NCBI GenBank assembly: GCA_002336975.1
Contig: DDFA01000113.1
Span: 35,792 to 99,791 of the forward strand
Length of the DNA stretch: 64,000 nt
Origin: Phyllobacteriaceae bacterium UBA1940
GTDB taxonomy: Bacteria; Pseudomonadota; Alphaproteobacteria; Rhizobiales; Rhizobiaceae
Direction of reading: 5' to 3'
Shown: in pieces, positions 8,431 through 17,721 of the stretch
Layout: each line of letters opens with the position of its first letter
Numbering within the stretch: the first letter of the stretch is position 1
Notes under the pieces: generated by a model
What the model saw: the letters and a program-made list of their open reading frames with translations, nothing else
Databases searched by the model: none
Told to the model about the DNA's origin: nothing
Position numbers and translations under genes: made by a program

Positions 8431-9177
8431 TCACGTAAGCGATTCAATTGAAACACTTTTCAGGATCGCCAGCGCCTGCGCCGGGTCGATGCGACCGTCA
8501 TAGAGCGCACGGCCCGAGATCGCGCCTTCGAGCTTCGCCGCGTCCGGCATGGTCATGCGCACGATATCGGCGAGCGACGCCAGCCCGCCCGAGGCGATGA
8601 CCGGAATGGAGACGGCGTCGGCGAGCGCAATGGTCGATTCCCAGTTGATCCCGGCCAGCACACCGTCGCGGTCGATGTCGGTGTAGATGATCGCCGCGAC
8701 GCCGGCGCCCTCGAAGTTTTTCGCCAATTCGACGACGCCCAGTTCAGATGCCTCGGCCCAGCCCTCGACCGCGACCTTGCCGCCCTTGGCGTCGATGCCG
8801 ACGGCGACTTTTCCGGGAAACAGCCGGCAGGCCTCGCGCACCAGATCGGGATCGCGCACCGCGACCGTGCCGAGGATGACGCGCGCCAGACCGCGCGCCA
8901 GCCAGTCCTCGATCTGCGGCAGGGTGCGGATGCCGCCGCCAAGCTGCACCGGATTCGTCGTCGCCTTGAGGATCGCGCCGACGGCGGCGGTGTTGACGCT
9001 CGCGCCCTTGAACGCGCCGTTCAGGTCGACGACATGCAGCCACTCGAACCCCTGGTCCTGAAAAGCCTTCGCCTGCGCGCCCGGGTCGTCATTGTAGACG
9101 GTGGCGGTGGCCATGTCGCCGAGCTTCAGGCGCACGCAATGGCCGTCCTTCAGGTCGATCGCAGGGAACAGGATCAT
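8431..9177 (-). CDS. hisA: Phosphoribosylformimino-AICAR ribotide isomerase
   Basis: HisA (248 residues) isomerises ProFAR to PRFAR, the step feeding HisF-HisH. A (beta/alpha)8 barrel is shown by [11 protein letters not shown] with the catalytic Asp near residue 8, [29 protein letters not shown] and YTDIDRDG with the second catalytic Asp, then VIASGGLAS. Length is typical. It starts 3 bp after the DUF1330 stop and belongs to the hisB-DUF2628-hisH-DUF1330-hisA run. Downstream the operon is broken by the opposite-strand DUF3800 gene. Confidence 0.96.
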   Translation of the reverse strand: MILFPAIDLKDGHCVRLKLGDMATATVYNDDPGAQAKAFQDQGFEWLHVVDLNGAFKGASVNTAAVGAILKATTNPVQLGGGIRTLPQIEDWLARGLARVILGTVAVRDPDLVREACRLFPGKVAVGIDAKGGKVAVEGWAEASELGVVELAKNFEGAGVAAIIYTDIDRDGVLAGINWESTIALADAVSIPVIASGGLASLADIVRMTMPDAAKLEGAISGRALYDGRIDPAQALAILKSVSIESLT

Positions 9178-9180
9178 GCG

Positions 9181-9474
9181 TCAGACGCCTTCGACAATCG
9201 CAAAATGCGCCGTCGCGTATTTTTGCCGGATGGCGAGCGCCGCCTGGTATTCCGGCGAATGGAAGCAGTCGAGCGCGGTCTGGTAGCTCTCGAACTCGAT
9301 GACGACCAGCCGTGTCGCCGCCGGCCCCTCGAACACCTGGCCCTGGCCGCCGCGGACGATGAAGCGCGCGCCGTATTTGTCGAAGGCCGCCTTGTTGGCG
9401 GCGATATATTGCGGGTAGCCGTCAGGGTCGGCGATGTCGACCATGGCCATCCAGTAGCCCTTCTTCTGCGTCAT
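9181..9474 (-). CDS. DUF1330 family protein
   Basis: A 97-residue single-domain protein with the dimeric alpha-beta barrel features of DUF1330: [20 protein letters not shown] at the start, [15 protein letters not shown] in the middle, and [23 protein letters not shown] near the end. The biochemical role of the family is not established. The ATG at 9474 overlaps the hisH stop as ATGA, so it is translated from the his message. It sits between hisH and hisA, as in many Hyphomicrobiales. Confidence 0.85.
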   Translation of the reverse strand: MTQKKGYWMAMVDIADPDGYPQYIAANKAAFDKYGARFIVRGGQGQVFEGPAATRLVVIEFESYQTALDCFHSPEYQAALAIRQKYATAHFAIVEGV

Positions 9475-10124
9475 GCTTTCCACCTCAGGAAATTGGCGAT
9501 GAGAGCCAGGCCGAGCGCCTGGCTCTTTTCGGGATGAAACTGGGTTCCGGCGCGGTTGTCGACCGCGACCGCCGCGGTCACCGGTCCGCCGTAATCGGTT
9601 GTGGCCAGGACCTGTTCGGGTCTGGTCGCCGCCAGATGATAGGAATGGACAAAATAGGCGTGCAGGCCGTCTGGCCCGGTCGGGATGCCGTCAAACAGCG
9701 GATGCGAGCCGACCAGCGTCAGCGTGTTCCAGCCGATCTGCGGTATCTTCAGCGCCGGATCGGCCGGTTCGATTTCCCTGACGTCGCCGGCGATCCAGCC
9801 CAGCCCGTTGGTGACGGTCTTTTCCAGCCCGCGTTGCGACATCAGCTGCATGCCGACGCAGATGCCGAGGAACGGCCGGCCGCGCTTGACCACCACTTCG
9901 TCGATCGCCTCGACCATGCCGGGCACCGCGTCGAGACCGGCGCGGCAATCGGCGTAAGCGCCGACGCCCGGCAGCACGATGCGGTCGGCGAGGCGAACGC
10001 GGTCGGCGTCGGACGTCAGGTCGACGGTTGCGTCGACGCCTGTCTCGCGCGCGGCGCGCTCAAACGCCTTGGTCGCGGAGCGCAGATTGCCCGAGCCGTA
10101 GTCGATGATGGCGACGCGCATCAT
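9471..10124 (-). CDS. hisH: Imidazole glycerol phosphate synthase, glutaminase subunit
   Basis: HisH (217 residues) is a class I glutamine amidotransferase that passes ammonia to HisF. The catalytic triad is visible: nucleophile Cys in [11 protein letters not shown] (about residues 81-91) and the His-Glu pair in [10 protein letters not shown] near residue 195. The N-terminal [11 protein letters not shown] loop is conserved. Met1 or Met2 could be the start. It overlaps the upstream DUF2628 gene at its 5' end and the downstream DUF1330 gene by four bases. Confidence 0.96.
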   Translation of the reverse strand: MMRVAIIDYGSGNLRSATKAFERAARETGVDATVDLTSDADRVRLADRIVLPGVGAYADCRAGLDAVPGMVEAIDEVVVKRGRPFLGICVGMQLMSQRGLEKTVTNGLGWIAGDVREIEPADPALKIPQIGWNTLTLVGSHPLFDGIPTGPDGLHAYFVHSYHLAATRPEQVLATTDYGGPVTAAVAVDNRAGTQFHPEKSQALGLALIANFLRWKA

Positions 10125-10591
10125 CAGCGCGATCCCGGATAGGACAGCAGGCCGAGCACCGGACCGGTCTGCGCGACCCGAACCGGCGTCGGCGCGACTG
10201 AAGCCGGCGACGAAGCCGGGACTGGCTGACGTTCGGACGCCGCGAACGCATAGACATGGCGGATTTCGGCGTCGTCGGCATTGTCGGCGATCACAATGCC
10301 CGCATCGATCCAGCCGCGTCGTCGATAGGCGACCAGCCGCAGCGCCGGGCCTTCAAGACCGACAAAGACCGACATCAGCAACGACAGCCAGGCCGCCGCC
10401 TGCGGCGCGCCGCCCATGCTGGTCGCAACCGAGACGACCAGCATCGCGGCAAAAACCAGCAGCGCCTCGATCCACAACCGGTTCCAAAGCAGCCAGATCG
10501 GCCCCAACAGGAACGCCCAGACATGAAAGCCGTCCCGGACATAGGCGGCGTCCCTGCCGTTCGGGCTTTGCATCACCACATAACTTGCCAT
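10124..10591 (-). CDS. DUF2628 family membrane protein
   Basis: A 155-residue protein with the DUF2628 core [20 protein letters not shown] (about residues 21-40) followed by three hydrophobic stretches (about 43-60, 66-82 and 83-92) and a basic, Pro/Ala-rich tail. It lies between hisB and hisH, a conserved position in Hyphomicrobiales, but has no known part in histidine synthesis. Spacing to hisB is 3 bp and its end abuts hisH, so it is co-transcribed. Confidence 0.82.
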   Translation of the reverse strand: MASYVVMQSPNGRDAAYVRDGFHVWAFLLGPIWLLWNRLWIEALLVFAAMLVVSVATSMGGAPQAAAWLSLLMSVFVGLEGPALRLVAYRRRGWIDAGIVIADNADDAEIRHVYAFAASERQPVPASSPASVAPTPVRVAQTGPVLGLLSYPGSR

Positions 10592-10594
10592 CGG

Positions 10595-11206
10595 TCAGCC
10601 CTTGAGCGTGCCCTTGGTTGACGGAATCGCGCCGGCCTGGCGCGGATCGATCTCGGTTGCGGCGCGCAACACGCGGGCCACCGCCTTGAAACAGGTTTCG
10701 GCGATGTGGTGGCTGTTGGCGCCATAGAAATTTGCGACATGCAGCGTAACGCCGGCGTGCTGCGACAGCGCCTGGAAGAACTCGCGCACCAGTTCGGTGT
10801 CGAAACCGCCGATCTTGGGGGCTGTGAAGGCGACGTTCCACACCAGGAACGGTCGGCCCGACACATCGACCGCCGCGCGGGTCAGCGTCTCGTCCATCGC
10901 CAGGTCGAGCGAGGCGTAACGGACGATGCCGCGGCGTTCGCCAAGCGCCTTCGAAATCGCCTGACCGAGCGCGATGCCGACATCCTCCACCGTGTGGTGG
11001 TCGTCGATGTGCAGGTCGCCCTTGGCGCGCACCTTGATGTCGATCAGCGAGTGACGCGACAGCTGTTCGAGCATGTGGTCGAAGAAGCCGACCCCGGTCG
11101 AGACGTCGAACGCGCCGGTTCCGTCGATATCGACGGCGACCTCGATCTCAGTCTCCTTGGTCTTGCGCGAAATCTGTGCGGTCCGGGCGGACGGGCTGGC
11201 AGGCAT
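10595..11206 (-). CDS. hisB: Imidazoleglycerol-phosphate dehydratase
   Basis: HisB (203 residues) dehydrates imidazole glycerol phosphate to imidazole acetol phosphate. The metal-binding histidines are clear in [13 protein letters not shown] and [13 protein letters not shown] in the first repeat, and in [10 protein letters not shown] and [12 protein letters not shown] in the second. The start is set at 11206 ([11 protein letters not shown]), since the longer frame adds a basic extension not seen in the family. It is the first gene of the minus-strand his operon, divergent from hslV; the promoter should lie in 11207-11398. Confidence 0.96.
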   Translation of the reverse strand: MPASPSARTAQISRKTKETEIEVAVDIDGTGAFDVSTGVGFFDHMLEQLSRHSLIDIKVRAKGDLHIDDHHTVEDVGIALGQAISKALGERRGIVRYASLDLAMDETLTRAAVDVSGRPFLVWNVAFTAPKIGGFDTELVREFFQALSQHAGVTLHVANFYGANSHHIAETCFKAVARVLRAATEIDPRQAGAIPSTKGTLKG

Positions 11207-11303
11207 GTGTCGATCCTTCGCCTTGTTCGTCGAGCGCCTCATAACAGCGCGCCTGCGCAAATGCCAGTTGAGTCAGGCATATGAGGGGCCTGAACCGCAC
11301 CGG

Positions 11304-11332
11304 TTTGAAATTGTGGCTGCCATGCCTACATT
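11304..11332 (+). promoter_or_regulatory. Candidate RpoH (heat-shock) promoter of hslV-hslU
   Basis: TTTGAA at 11304-11309 and CTACAT at 11326-11331 are spaced by 16 bases, close to the alphaproteobacterial sigma-32 pattern CTTGAA-N16/17-CTATAT. It lies 67 bases ahead of the hslV start, a sensible leader length, and hslVU is heat-shock regulated in relatives. Not tested against a matrix. Confidence 0.4.
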
Positions 11333-11398
11333 GTCGCTCACGGAGGCGATGCGCGGCGCTTGTTGACAGGCCGGGTCGCCTTGCGATCGGAGTAATCG

Positions 11399-11947
11399 AT
11401 GTCAAATGAAATCATCATGCACGGAACAACCATCGTGACCGTGCGCAAGGGCGGAAAAGTCGTGATCGCCGGCGACGGCCAGGTCAGCCTGGGCAATACG
11501 GTGATGAAGGGCAATGCCCGAAAAGTGCGCCGCCTCGGCAAGGGCAATGTCATTGCCGGTTTTGCCGGCGCAACCGCCGACGCGTTCACCCTGCTCGAAC
11601 GGCTTGAGGCCAAGCTCGAACAATATCCCGACCAGTTGACGCGCGCCTGCGTCGAACTGGCCAAGGACTGGCGCACCGACCGCTATCTGCGCCGGCTTGA
11701 GGCGATGATGCTGGTCGCCGACAAGAACGTGACGCTGGCCCTGACCGGCACCGGCGACGTGCTCGAACCCGAACACGGCGTCATGGCGATCGGCTCCGGC
11801 GGCAATTATGCGCTGGCCGCGGCGCGCGCGCTGATCGACACCGACCAGGACGCCGAAACCATCGCTCGCAAGGCGATGCAGATCGCGGCCGAGATCTGCA
11901 TCTACACCAATGCCTCGGTAACGGTCGAATCGCTCGATGCCGCGTGA
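11399..11947 (+). CDS. hslV: ATP-dependent protease proteolytic subunit HslV
   Basis: HslV (182 residues) forms the double-hexamer peptidase chamber of the HslUV (ClpYQ) protease. The propeptide should be cut in [13 protein letters not shown], exposing the catalytic N-terminal threonine at residue 10. The following [15 protein letters not shown] and NARKVRRLG are family hallmarks, and [10 protein letters not shown] lies near the end. It is separated from hslU only by an overlapping acetyltransferase gene, giving a three-gene operon under a possible heat-shock promoter. Confidence 0.97.
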   Translation: MSNEIIMHGTTIVTVRKGGKVVIAGDGQVSLGNTVMKGNARKVRRLGKGNVIAGFAGATADAFTLLERLEAKLEQYPDQLTRACVELAKDWRTDRYLRRLEAMMLVADKNVTLALTGTGDVLEPEHGVMAIGSGGNYALAAARALIDTDQDAETIARKAMQIAAEICIYTNASVTVESLDAA

Positions 11948-12446
11948 GGTCTATTCCTTCCGCGAGGTCGAGGCCGACGACCTGCCGCTGATCGCGTCCT
12001 GGCTTGAGCAAAGCCACTGGCGCGAATGGTGGGGTGACGCCGACGAGGCCATCGATGAAATCCGCGCAGCCATCGGCGACGACGCGACCGAACCGCTGAT
12101 CGTCGAACTGGACGGCGAACCGGTCGCCTACCTGCAAAGCTACGATCCGCATCTGGAGGATGGTCATCCTTATCAGGACCAGCCGTTCGGCACACTCGGG
12201 CTCGATCTGTCGATCGGGCCGGCCGAGCTGGTCGGCAAGGGTCACGGCAGCGCCATCCTGCGCCAGTTCGCGGCGGCCCTGTTTGACGAGGGCGCACCGC
12301 GGTTGGTCATCGATCCGCACCCCGACAACGGCCGCGCGATCAGAGCCTATGAGAAGGCGGGATTCCGCCATTTCGACACCAGACACACAATCTACGGTCC
12401 GGCCCACATGATGGCGCTTGACGCACCTGAAGAGATATCGCCATGA
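11937..12446 (+). CDS. GNAT family N-acetyltransferase
   Basis: A 169-residue acetyltransferase of the aminoglycoside-6'-acetyltransferase-like GNAT branch (Acetyltransf_8 type). Visible are [17 protein letters not shown] near the N-terminus, a [24 protein letters not shown] acetyl-CoA loop (about residues 83-106), and [21 protein letters not shown] near residues 124-144. It overlaps hslV by 11 bases and hslU by 4, so it is translationally coupled in the hslV-hslU operon. The substrate is unknown, and resistance activity should not be assumed. Confidence 0.85.
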   Translation: MPREVYSFREVEADDLPLIASWLEQSHWREWWGDADEAIDEIRAAIGDDATEPLIVELDGEPVAYLQSYDPHLEDGHPYQDQPFGTLGLDLSIGPAELVGKGHGSAILRQFAAALFDEGAPRLVIDPHPDNGRAIRAYEKAGFRHFDTRHTIYGPAHMMALDAPEEISP

Positions 12447-13750
12447 CGAACCTTTCCCCACGCGAGACCGTTTCGGAACTCGACCGCTACATCATCGGCC
12501 AGAAGGACGCCAAGCGCGCCGTGGCGATTGCGCTGCGCAATCGCTGGCGCCGCCAGCAACTGACCGGCCAGATGCGCGAGGAGGTGATGCCGAAGAATAT
12601 CCTGATGATCGGGCCGACAGGCGTCGGCAAGACCGAGATCGCGCGCCGGCTGGCGAAGCTGGCCAACGCGCCGTTCATCAAGGTCGAGGCCACCAAGTTC
12701 ACCGAGGTCGGCTATGTCGGTCGCGACGTCGAACAGATCGTGCGCGACCTGGTCGAGGTATCGATCGGCCTGCAGCGCGAAAAGATGCGCGAGGACGTCA
12801 AGGCGCGCGCCCATCTCAACGCCGAGGAACGGGTGCTCGAGGCGCTGGTCGGCAAGACCGCCAGTCCGGCGACCCGCGACAGTTTCCGCAAAAAGCTGCG
12901 CGACGGCGAACTCGACGACAAGGAAATCGAGGTCGAGGTGTCCGACAGCGGCGCCGGCGGCATGCCGAGCTTCGAAATCCCCGGCATGACCGGCGCCAAT
13001 GTGATGAACATCAACGACATCCTGTCGAAGGCGATGGGCGGCAGGCGCACCAAGACGCGCAAAACCACGGTCAAGGAATCCTACGACCTTTTGATCAATG
13101 ACGAATCCGACAAGCTGCTCGACCAGGACGAGGTGACCCGGCGCGCGCTCGAATCGGCGGAGAACGACGGCATCGTCTTCATCGACGAGATCGATAAGGT
13201 GGCGCACCGGCAGGAAGGCATTTCCGGCGGTCCGTCGCGAGAAGGCGTGCAGCGCGACCTGCTGCCGCTGGTCGAAGGCACGACGGTGGCGACCAAATAC
13301 GGGCCGATCAAGACCGACCATATCCTGTTCATCGCATCCGGCGCATTTCACGTGGCCAAGCCGTCCGACCTGCTGCCGGAACTGCAGGGCCGCCTGCCGA
13401 TCCGCGTCGAACTCAGGGCACTGGAAAAGGACGACTTCAAGCGCATCCTGCTCGAACCCGAGGCATCGCTGGTCAAGCAGTATGTCGCACTGATGGCGAC
13501 CGAAGGCATCGAACTGGACTTTACCGACGACGCCATCGATCGGCTCGCCGGCATCGCCGTCGATCTCAACGCCAGCGTCGAGAACATCGGGGCGCGACGT
13601 CTGCAGACGGTGATGGAGCGGGTGCTCGACGAGATTTCCTTCGAGGCGCCCGATCGCGATGGCTCGAAGATGACGGTCGACGCCGATTATGTCGGAAAGC
13701 AGATCGGCGACATCGCCAGGAACACAGATTTGTCCCGGTTCATCCTGTAA
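12443..13750 (+). CDS. hslU: ATP-dependent protease ATPase subunit HslU
   Basis: HslU (435 residues) is the AAA+ unfoldase that feeds substrates into HslV. Walker A is [13 protein letters not shown] near residues 56-68, Walker B is VFIDEIDKV near 244-252, and an intermediate I-domain lies between them. The sensor/arginine region [23 protein letters not shown] and the C-terminal DLSRFIL tail, which docks between HslV subunits, are intact. The ATG overlaps the acetyltransferase stop. A GC-rich hairpin (13767-13786) follows the stop. Confidence 0.97.
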   Translation: MTNLSPRETVSELDRYIIGQKDAKRAVAIALRNRWRRQQLTGQMREEVMPKNILMIGPTGVGKTEIARRLAKLANAPFIKVEATKFTEVGYVGRDVEQIVRDLVEVSIGLQREKMREDVKARAHLNAEERVLEALVGKTASPATRDSFRKKLRDGELDDKEIEVEVSDSGAGGMPSFEIPGMTGANVMNINDILSKAMGGRRTKTRKTTVKESYDLLINDESDKLLDQDEVTRRALESAENDGIVFIDEIDKVAHRQEGISGGPSREGVQRDLLPLVEGTTVATKYGPIKTDHILFIASGAFHVAKPSDLLPELQGRLPIRVELRALEKDDFKRILLEPEASLVKQYVALMATEGIELDFTDDAIDRLAGIAVDLNASVENIGARRLQTVMERVLDEISFEAPDRDGSKMTVDADYVGKQIGDIARNTDLSRFIL

Positions 13751-13766
13751 CGAAACTGCAACGGCG

Positions 13767-13786
13767 GGGCCGCGAATCGGCGGCCC
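13767..13786 (+). terminator. Possible terminator hairpin after hslU
   Basis: GGGCCGC and GCGGCCC form a 7-bp stem around a 6-base loop 17 bases after the hslU stop. There is no clear T-run, so if it terminates transcription it may be imperfect or Rho-assisted. Confidence 0.35.
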
Positions 13787-13872
13787 GGCCGAAGGTTGCT
13801 CGACTCGTCGAAGTCTTTTGTGATTAGTCGGGCGTGAGGCTCGAAGTCGGGCTTGCGGGATCGGGCGACGGA

Positions 13873-14829
13873 ATGAAAACGCTTCTGGCCTCAGTTTTCG
13901 GCGTGACGATGGCGCTGGCTACCGTCGGCTTCGCCGCAACGCCGGTGCCGGACGGCAATCGCAATGCCGAACAGCCCGACGTTCCCGGCGGCTCCGCGTC
14001 GCGCACCAAAGCGCTCGGGACTAGCTACGAAGCCAAATACCGTAAGGTGATCGCGCTGCTGCGCAACGACAAGCCGTTGCGCGCCAAGATCGTCCAGGTG
14101 GCGTCGCAATACGGCATCAGCCCGCTGCACATCGCCGGCGCGATCGTCGGCGAGCACACCTACAATGTCGACGCCTATGACCGGCTGCAGCAATACTACG
14201 TCAAGGCCGCGTCCTATCTCGGGTCGAGCTTCCGGTTCGAATACAATGGCGAGAATGTCGGCGACTTCATCGCCCGGCCGCAGTTTTCCGTCTGCGAGGC
14301 CGCCAAGGGCAGCTACGCGGCGTGGACCTGCCGCGAGAGTGTCTGGAATGCGTCGTTCCGCGGCAGGACCGTCGACGGCAGACGCTATGAGAACAACCGC
14401 TTTTCCGCTGTCTTCTTCCAGCCGTTCTACGCCGGCCAGACGTTCGGCATCGGCCAGCTCAATCCGCTGACGGCGCTTATGATGAGCGATACGGTGTCGC
14501 GCATTTCCGGCCTGCCGAAACTCGATTATCGCAGGCCCGCCGACGTCTATGCGACGATCATGGATCCCGACCAGACTTTGCCCTATGTCGCCGCAACACT
14601 GAAAAGGTCGATCGACGTCTATGCGGCGATCGCCGGGTTCGACATTTCCGGCAATCCCGGCCTTACCGCCACGCTTTACAATGTCGGCAACCCAGACGCC
14701 CGCGCCCGCGCGCTGAAAGCGGAAAACGAACGGCGGGCGGCGGCGGGCGAACCGCCGAAGTTTCCGGAAGAAAACTATTATGGCTGGCTGGTAAACGACC
14801 GCATCGCCGACCTGAAAGCCCTATTCTGA
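13873..14829 (+). CDS. Exported DUF1402 family protein
   Basis: A 318-residue protein with a Sec signal peptide (MKTLLASVFGVTMALATVGFA, cleaved near residue 21). The rest matches DUF1402, a family mostly found in Hyphomicrobiales: YEAKYRKVIALLRNDKPLRAKI, a HIAGAIVGEHTYN segment with a possible catalytic Glu, QTFGIGQLNPLTALM, and a closing NYYGWLVNDRIADLKALF. The HIAGAIVGEH and GIGQLNP segments resemble lytic-transglycosylase-like folds (GEH and GxxQ motifs), so a role on peptidoglycan is plausible but inferred. The ATG at 13873 is preferred over GTG at 13834, because it begins the signal peptide. It ends 9 bp into the convergent XRE gene. Confidence 0.8.
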   Translation: MKTLLASVFGVTMALATVGFAATPVPDGNRNAEQPDVPGGSASRTKALGTSYEAKYRKVIALLRNDKPLRAKIVQVASQYGISPLHIAGAIVGEHTYNVDAYDRLQQYYVKAASYLGSSFRFEYNGENVGDFIARPQFSVCEAAKGSYAAWTCRESVWNASFRGRTVDGRRYENNRFSAVFFQPFYAGQTFGIGQLNPLTALMMSDTVSRISGLPKLDYRRPADVYATIMDPDQTLPYVAATLKRSIDVYAAIAGFDISGNPGLTATLYNVGNPDARARALKAENERRAAAGEPPKFPEENYYGWLVNDRIADLKALF

Positions 14830-15186
14830 GCGGCGGGCGGCGCTGATTGCGGCTGTCGCCGCAGCGATCTCCTCATCCGACATCGCCGAAATCCGGCGCG
14901 CCAGCAGGTTGGCCAGCGCGGTTGCGCGCGGATCAAGTCCGGCGGTGTCGATGACCACGCGCGGGTCAGACGTTTGCGCCAGCATCTGCAGCTCCTCGGC
15001 CTCGTCCCAGATGACGTTGAAATAGCCGATGATCTTCTGAACCATCGCCCAGGTCGGGGTGCCGCGCCGGCCATGTTCGAGCGCCGACAGATAGGCCGGG
15101 CTGACGCCGATGGCGGCGGCCATGTCCTTTTGCGACACGCCGCGCTCGGTGCGCATGGCACGCAGGCGCTCGCCGAATGGAGTCAT
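14821..15186 (-). CDS. XRE-family helix-turn-helix regulator
   Basis: A 121-residue DNA-binding protein with an N-terminal Cro/CI-type helix-turn-helix: FGERLRAMRTERGVSQKDMAAAIGVSPAYLSALEHGRRGTPTWAMVQKI spans residues 4-52. The remaining half is helical and Ala-rich, without a recognised ligand domain. It is the last gene of the minus-strand run timA-mltA-smr-XRE, overlapping smr by 4 bases. Regulators of this kind next to mltA and smr are conserved in Hyphomicrobiales; the target is unknown. Confidence 0.85.
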   Translation of the reverse strand: MTPFGERLRAMRTERGVSQKDMAAAIGVSPAYLSALEHGRRGTPTWAMVQKIIGYFNVIWDEAEELQMLAQTSDPRVVIDTAGLDPRATALANLLARRISAMSDEEIAAATAAISAARRSE

Positions 15187-15722
15187 GGCGCGGTATCGCG
15201 CGGCAGCCGCCGCAACCGCACATAGAGCGCGCCGTCGCCGCCATGGGTCTTGGCGGCATCCTCATAACCGCTGACGACCTGCCGGAACGGCGGCGTCGAC
15301 AGCCAGCCGGGAACCGACCGCTTCAGTACGCCGTCGCTGGCCGACGACGACCCCTTGCCGGTGATCACCAGGACATAGCGGACGCCGCGGGCATGGGCGC
15401 TTGCCAGGAACGACAGCAGCATGCCGTAGGCGGCGTCCTGCCGCAGTCCGTGCAGGTCGATACGCGCCTCCAGCGCCAGCTTGCCGCGGGCGATCTTTTT
15501 CTGGGTATGCCTGTCGATATGCTGCACCTGCAGTTTATGGGCGGTTGCGGACGGCGCGGCGCGCGGCGGCCGCGCCCTGGGTTCGGATGGCTCCGCTGCG
15601 GGCTTTGTTTCGGACGCGGGCTCGACCTCATGCTGCTTTCGGCCGGGCAGCGGCCTTGCCGTTCGGGCGACGATATTCCACAAAACGCGCTCTTCGTCGC
15701 TCAACTCGCGTTTGCGGTTCAT
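15183..15722 (-). CDS. Smr/MutS2 C-terminal domain protein
   Basis: A 179-residue protein with a C-terminal Smr domain (about residues 85-170): the LDxHGLR signature as IDLHGLRQDAAYGMLLSFL and the GKG loop in YVLVITGKGSSS, features linked to nicking or RNA-cleaving endonuclease activity in this family. The N-terminal half is a low-complexity, Pro/Ala/Glu-rich linker after RELSDEERVLWNIVARTARP. It is coupled to mltA (TGA/ATG overlap at 15719-15722) and to the XRE gene. The exact nucleic-acid substrate is unknown. Confidence 0.85.
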   Translation of the reverse strand: MNRKRELSDEERVLWNIVARTARPLPGRKQHEVEPASETKPAAEPSEPRARPPRAAPSATAHKLQVQHIDRHTQKKIARGKLALEARIDLHGLRQDAAYGMLLSFLASAHARGVRYVLVITGKGSSSASDGVLKRSVPGWLSTPPFRQVVSGYEDAAKTHGGDGALYVRLRRLPRDTAP

Positions 15723-16828
15723 GGCAGCCAGCTTTTCGCCAGCTGCCGCGGCACGAGCGCGACAAAATCTGCCGGGTGCTTGATGACGCCGGCGATCTCG
15801 CCGGCCCGGGGGCCGGACCCTGCAAACAGGTCGCCGCGCGCCGGCCCGACGATTGCCGAACCGGTGTCCTGGGCGATCATCAGACGCCGAAACGGCCGGC
15901 CGTCGAATACCGTCAGCGTTTCTGCATGGATGAAGAACGGCGTACCAAAAGTGTGCAAGAGGCGGTCGACCGCCACCGACCGACCCGCAGTCAGTTGGAC
16001 CTTCGCCGCGGCGACGGGACCGAGCGCCGGATCGGGAACCGGCGCGTCGCGGAAAAAGATGAAGGAGCGATTGCGCCAGAGAATCTCCTCGACGCGTTCG
16101 GGATGGCGGGCGAACCAGGCGCGGATCGACTGCATCGTCACCTGCTTCAGCGGGATCTCGCCCATTTCGGCGAGAATCTTGCCGACGCCGGTGAAGCGGT
16201 GACCGCTCTTGGCCGCATAGGTCACCGGCCGGATCGAGCCGTCCGTCATCTTCAACCGGGCGGCGCCCTGGACATGGATGAAGAACACATCCACCGGATC
16301 GGCCAGCCAGGCCATTTCAAGGCCGCGACCGTCAAGCACGCCGCCCTCGATCGCCTCGCGGTCGTAATATTCGACAAGGCCGTCCGGTGTCTGGCGCGCG
16401 AACGCCAGATAAGGATCGAAACCGGCCGGGCGATTGCCGTCGTCGACATCGACAAGGTCGGCCGGACGCGACAGCAGCGGATACTGGAAATGGCCGCCGC
16501 GCACCGGCGAGGCGTCCGCCTCCGGTTCGTAGAAGCCGGTGACGAAACCATGGCTGGCGTCGTCGCCCAGGATCACGCGGTATGGCGCAAAATGGCGCTC
16601 GAAGAATTCCCGGGCGTCGCGCGACGTCGGCCCGTCGATCAGCCGGGCTTGCGCATAGGCGGCCGCAAAGGCGTCGGCGGCGATGCCGAGCGAACCGGTG
16701 CGATACGGTTTTTCGGCAAAGCGGAACGCCGAACGCCTGAAAGCGGCATAGGCCGCGGCATGATCGTCGGTCGACCAGCCGGTCAGGTCGTCATACGTGA
16801 CCGGGATAAGATGCGACGAAGGCGACAT
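15719..16828 (-). CDS. mltA: Murein lytic transglycosylase A
   Basis: A 369-residue MltA-type transglycosylase, which cleaves glycan strands to 1,6-anhydromuropeptides. Recognisable are VTGFYEPEADAS (start of the MltA barrel), LVEYYDREAIEGG, MAWLADPVDVFFIHVQGAARL, and in the 3D domain LMIAQDTGSAIVGPARGDLFAGSGPRAGEIAGVI with its conserved aspartates. The start is set at 16828 (MSPSSHLIPVTY). No signal peptide or lipobox is evident, which is odd for a periplasmic enzyme; a different start or an unusual export route should be considered. It follows timA by 14 bp. Confidence 0.9.
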   Translation of the reverse strand: MSPSSHLIPVTYDDLTGWSTDDHAAAYAAFRRSAFRFAEKPYRTGSLGIAADAFAAAYAQARLIDGPTSRDAREFFERHFAPYRVILGDDASHGFVTGFYEPEADASPVRGGHFQYPLLSRPADLVDVDDGNRPAGFDPYLAFARQTPDGLVEYYDREAIEGGVLDGRGLEMAWLADPVDVFFIHVQGAARLKMTDGSIRPVTYAAKSGHRFTGVGKILAEMGEIPLKQVTMQSIRAWFARHPERVEEILWRNRSFIFFRDAPVPDPALGPVAAAKVQLTAGRSVAVDRLLHTFGTPFFIHAETLTVFDGRPFRRLMIAQDTGSAIVGPARGDLFAGSGPRAGEIAGVIKHPADFVALVPRQLAKSWLP

Positions 16829-16842
16829 CGCCGCTGCCTTGC

Positions 16843-17550
16843 TCAGTCTTCGGCTTCGGTCGCGACCAGCTTCCAGTTCGGGTCCTTCGACCGGGTGTCG
16901 CGCGCGAAGGTCCACACATCCTTGACCTCGGCGACGGTTTCCGGATCGCCGTCGATCACCGCGCCGGCCTTGTCGCGGGTCGCCGAGATCAACTCGCTGA
17001 CGATTCGCATGGTGACATGCGCCTCGCCGCCCTTCATCTCGGCGCCGACGATTTCGGCCTTGTCGATGCCGACAAAGGACGACTGGATCTTTTCACTGCG
17101 CTTCTCGCGCTCGCCGATCGCCTGGACGAAGCCGTCATAGACTTCCTTGGACAGCAGGTTCTTCAGCGTCTTGCGGTCGCCATCGGCATAGGCCATCACG
17201 ATCATCTCATAGGCCATCTTGGCGCCGTCGACGAACGATTTGGGCTCAAAATTCGCATCTGCGTCGCGAATGGCGCGCATGCCTTTGTTCAGATCGGTGC
17301 CGGCCGGCGCGACCTTGTCGATGGCGGCATAGGTCTCCTCGGCGGTTTCGGCAGGCTTGCGGCGCGGCAGCGACACGACATTGTCCTGCGCCGCCTTCGG
17401 GTCGGCTTCGCTGCGGCGACCGGCCGTATAGGGATCGAAGGGCGGGCGCTCATTGCCGGTTCGGCGACCGAGAACGTTGCGGAGCTGAATGAAGATCACC
17501 ACAGCCGCGACCAAAAAAACCAATGTTCCCAAATCGAGGAATTCCATCAT
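16843..17550 (-). CDS. Tim44/TimA family membrane-anchored protein
   Basis: A 235-residue protein with an N-terminal membrane anchor (about residues 5-23, DLGTLVFLVAAVVIFIQL) and a C-terminal Tim44-like domain (about 95-230) containing FVDGAKMAYEMIVMAYADGDRKTLKNLLSKEVYDGF and a closing DVWTFARDTRSKDPNWKLVATEAE. It is the alphaproteobacterial relative of mitochondrial Tim44, the import-motor scaffold. The bacterial role is uncertain, probably at the inner membrane. It is first in the minus-strand timA-mltA-smr-XRE run and divergent from fxsA. Confidence 0.9.
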   Translation of the reverse strand: MMEFLDLGTLVFLVAAVVIFIQLRNVLGRRTGNERPPFDPYTAGRRSEADPKAAQDNVVSLPRRKPAETAEETYAAIDKVAPAGTDLNKGMRAIRDADANFEPKSFVDGAKMAYEMIVMAYADGDRKTLKNLLSKEVYDGFVQAIGEREKRSEKIQSSFVGIDKAEIVGAEMKGGEAHVTMRIVSELISATRDKAGAVIDGDPETVAEVKDVWTFARDTRSKDPNWKLVATEAED

Positions 17551-17721
17551 TGTCCGCCAAATTCACTGCTGCAGGACGCCTCGGCGCCTTTTGCCATTAT
17601 CGAACGCCAAGCGCGGCGATACAATGGCTAAGCCGTTCATATAGAGCGCCGTCGCAGATCATTCAAATGACGACAACACTACCTATCTAAGGAAACATGG
17701 TTCTCCAAATGGACGCTGACA

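Noticed and set aside
11937-12446. Aminoglycoside resistance acetyltransferase
   Set aside because: The fold resembles the 6'-acetyltransferase branch, but the gene sits within the core hslV-hslU operon and no resistance-specific evidence is visible.
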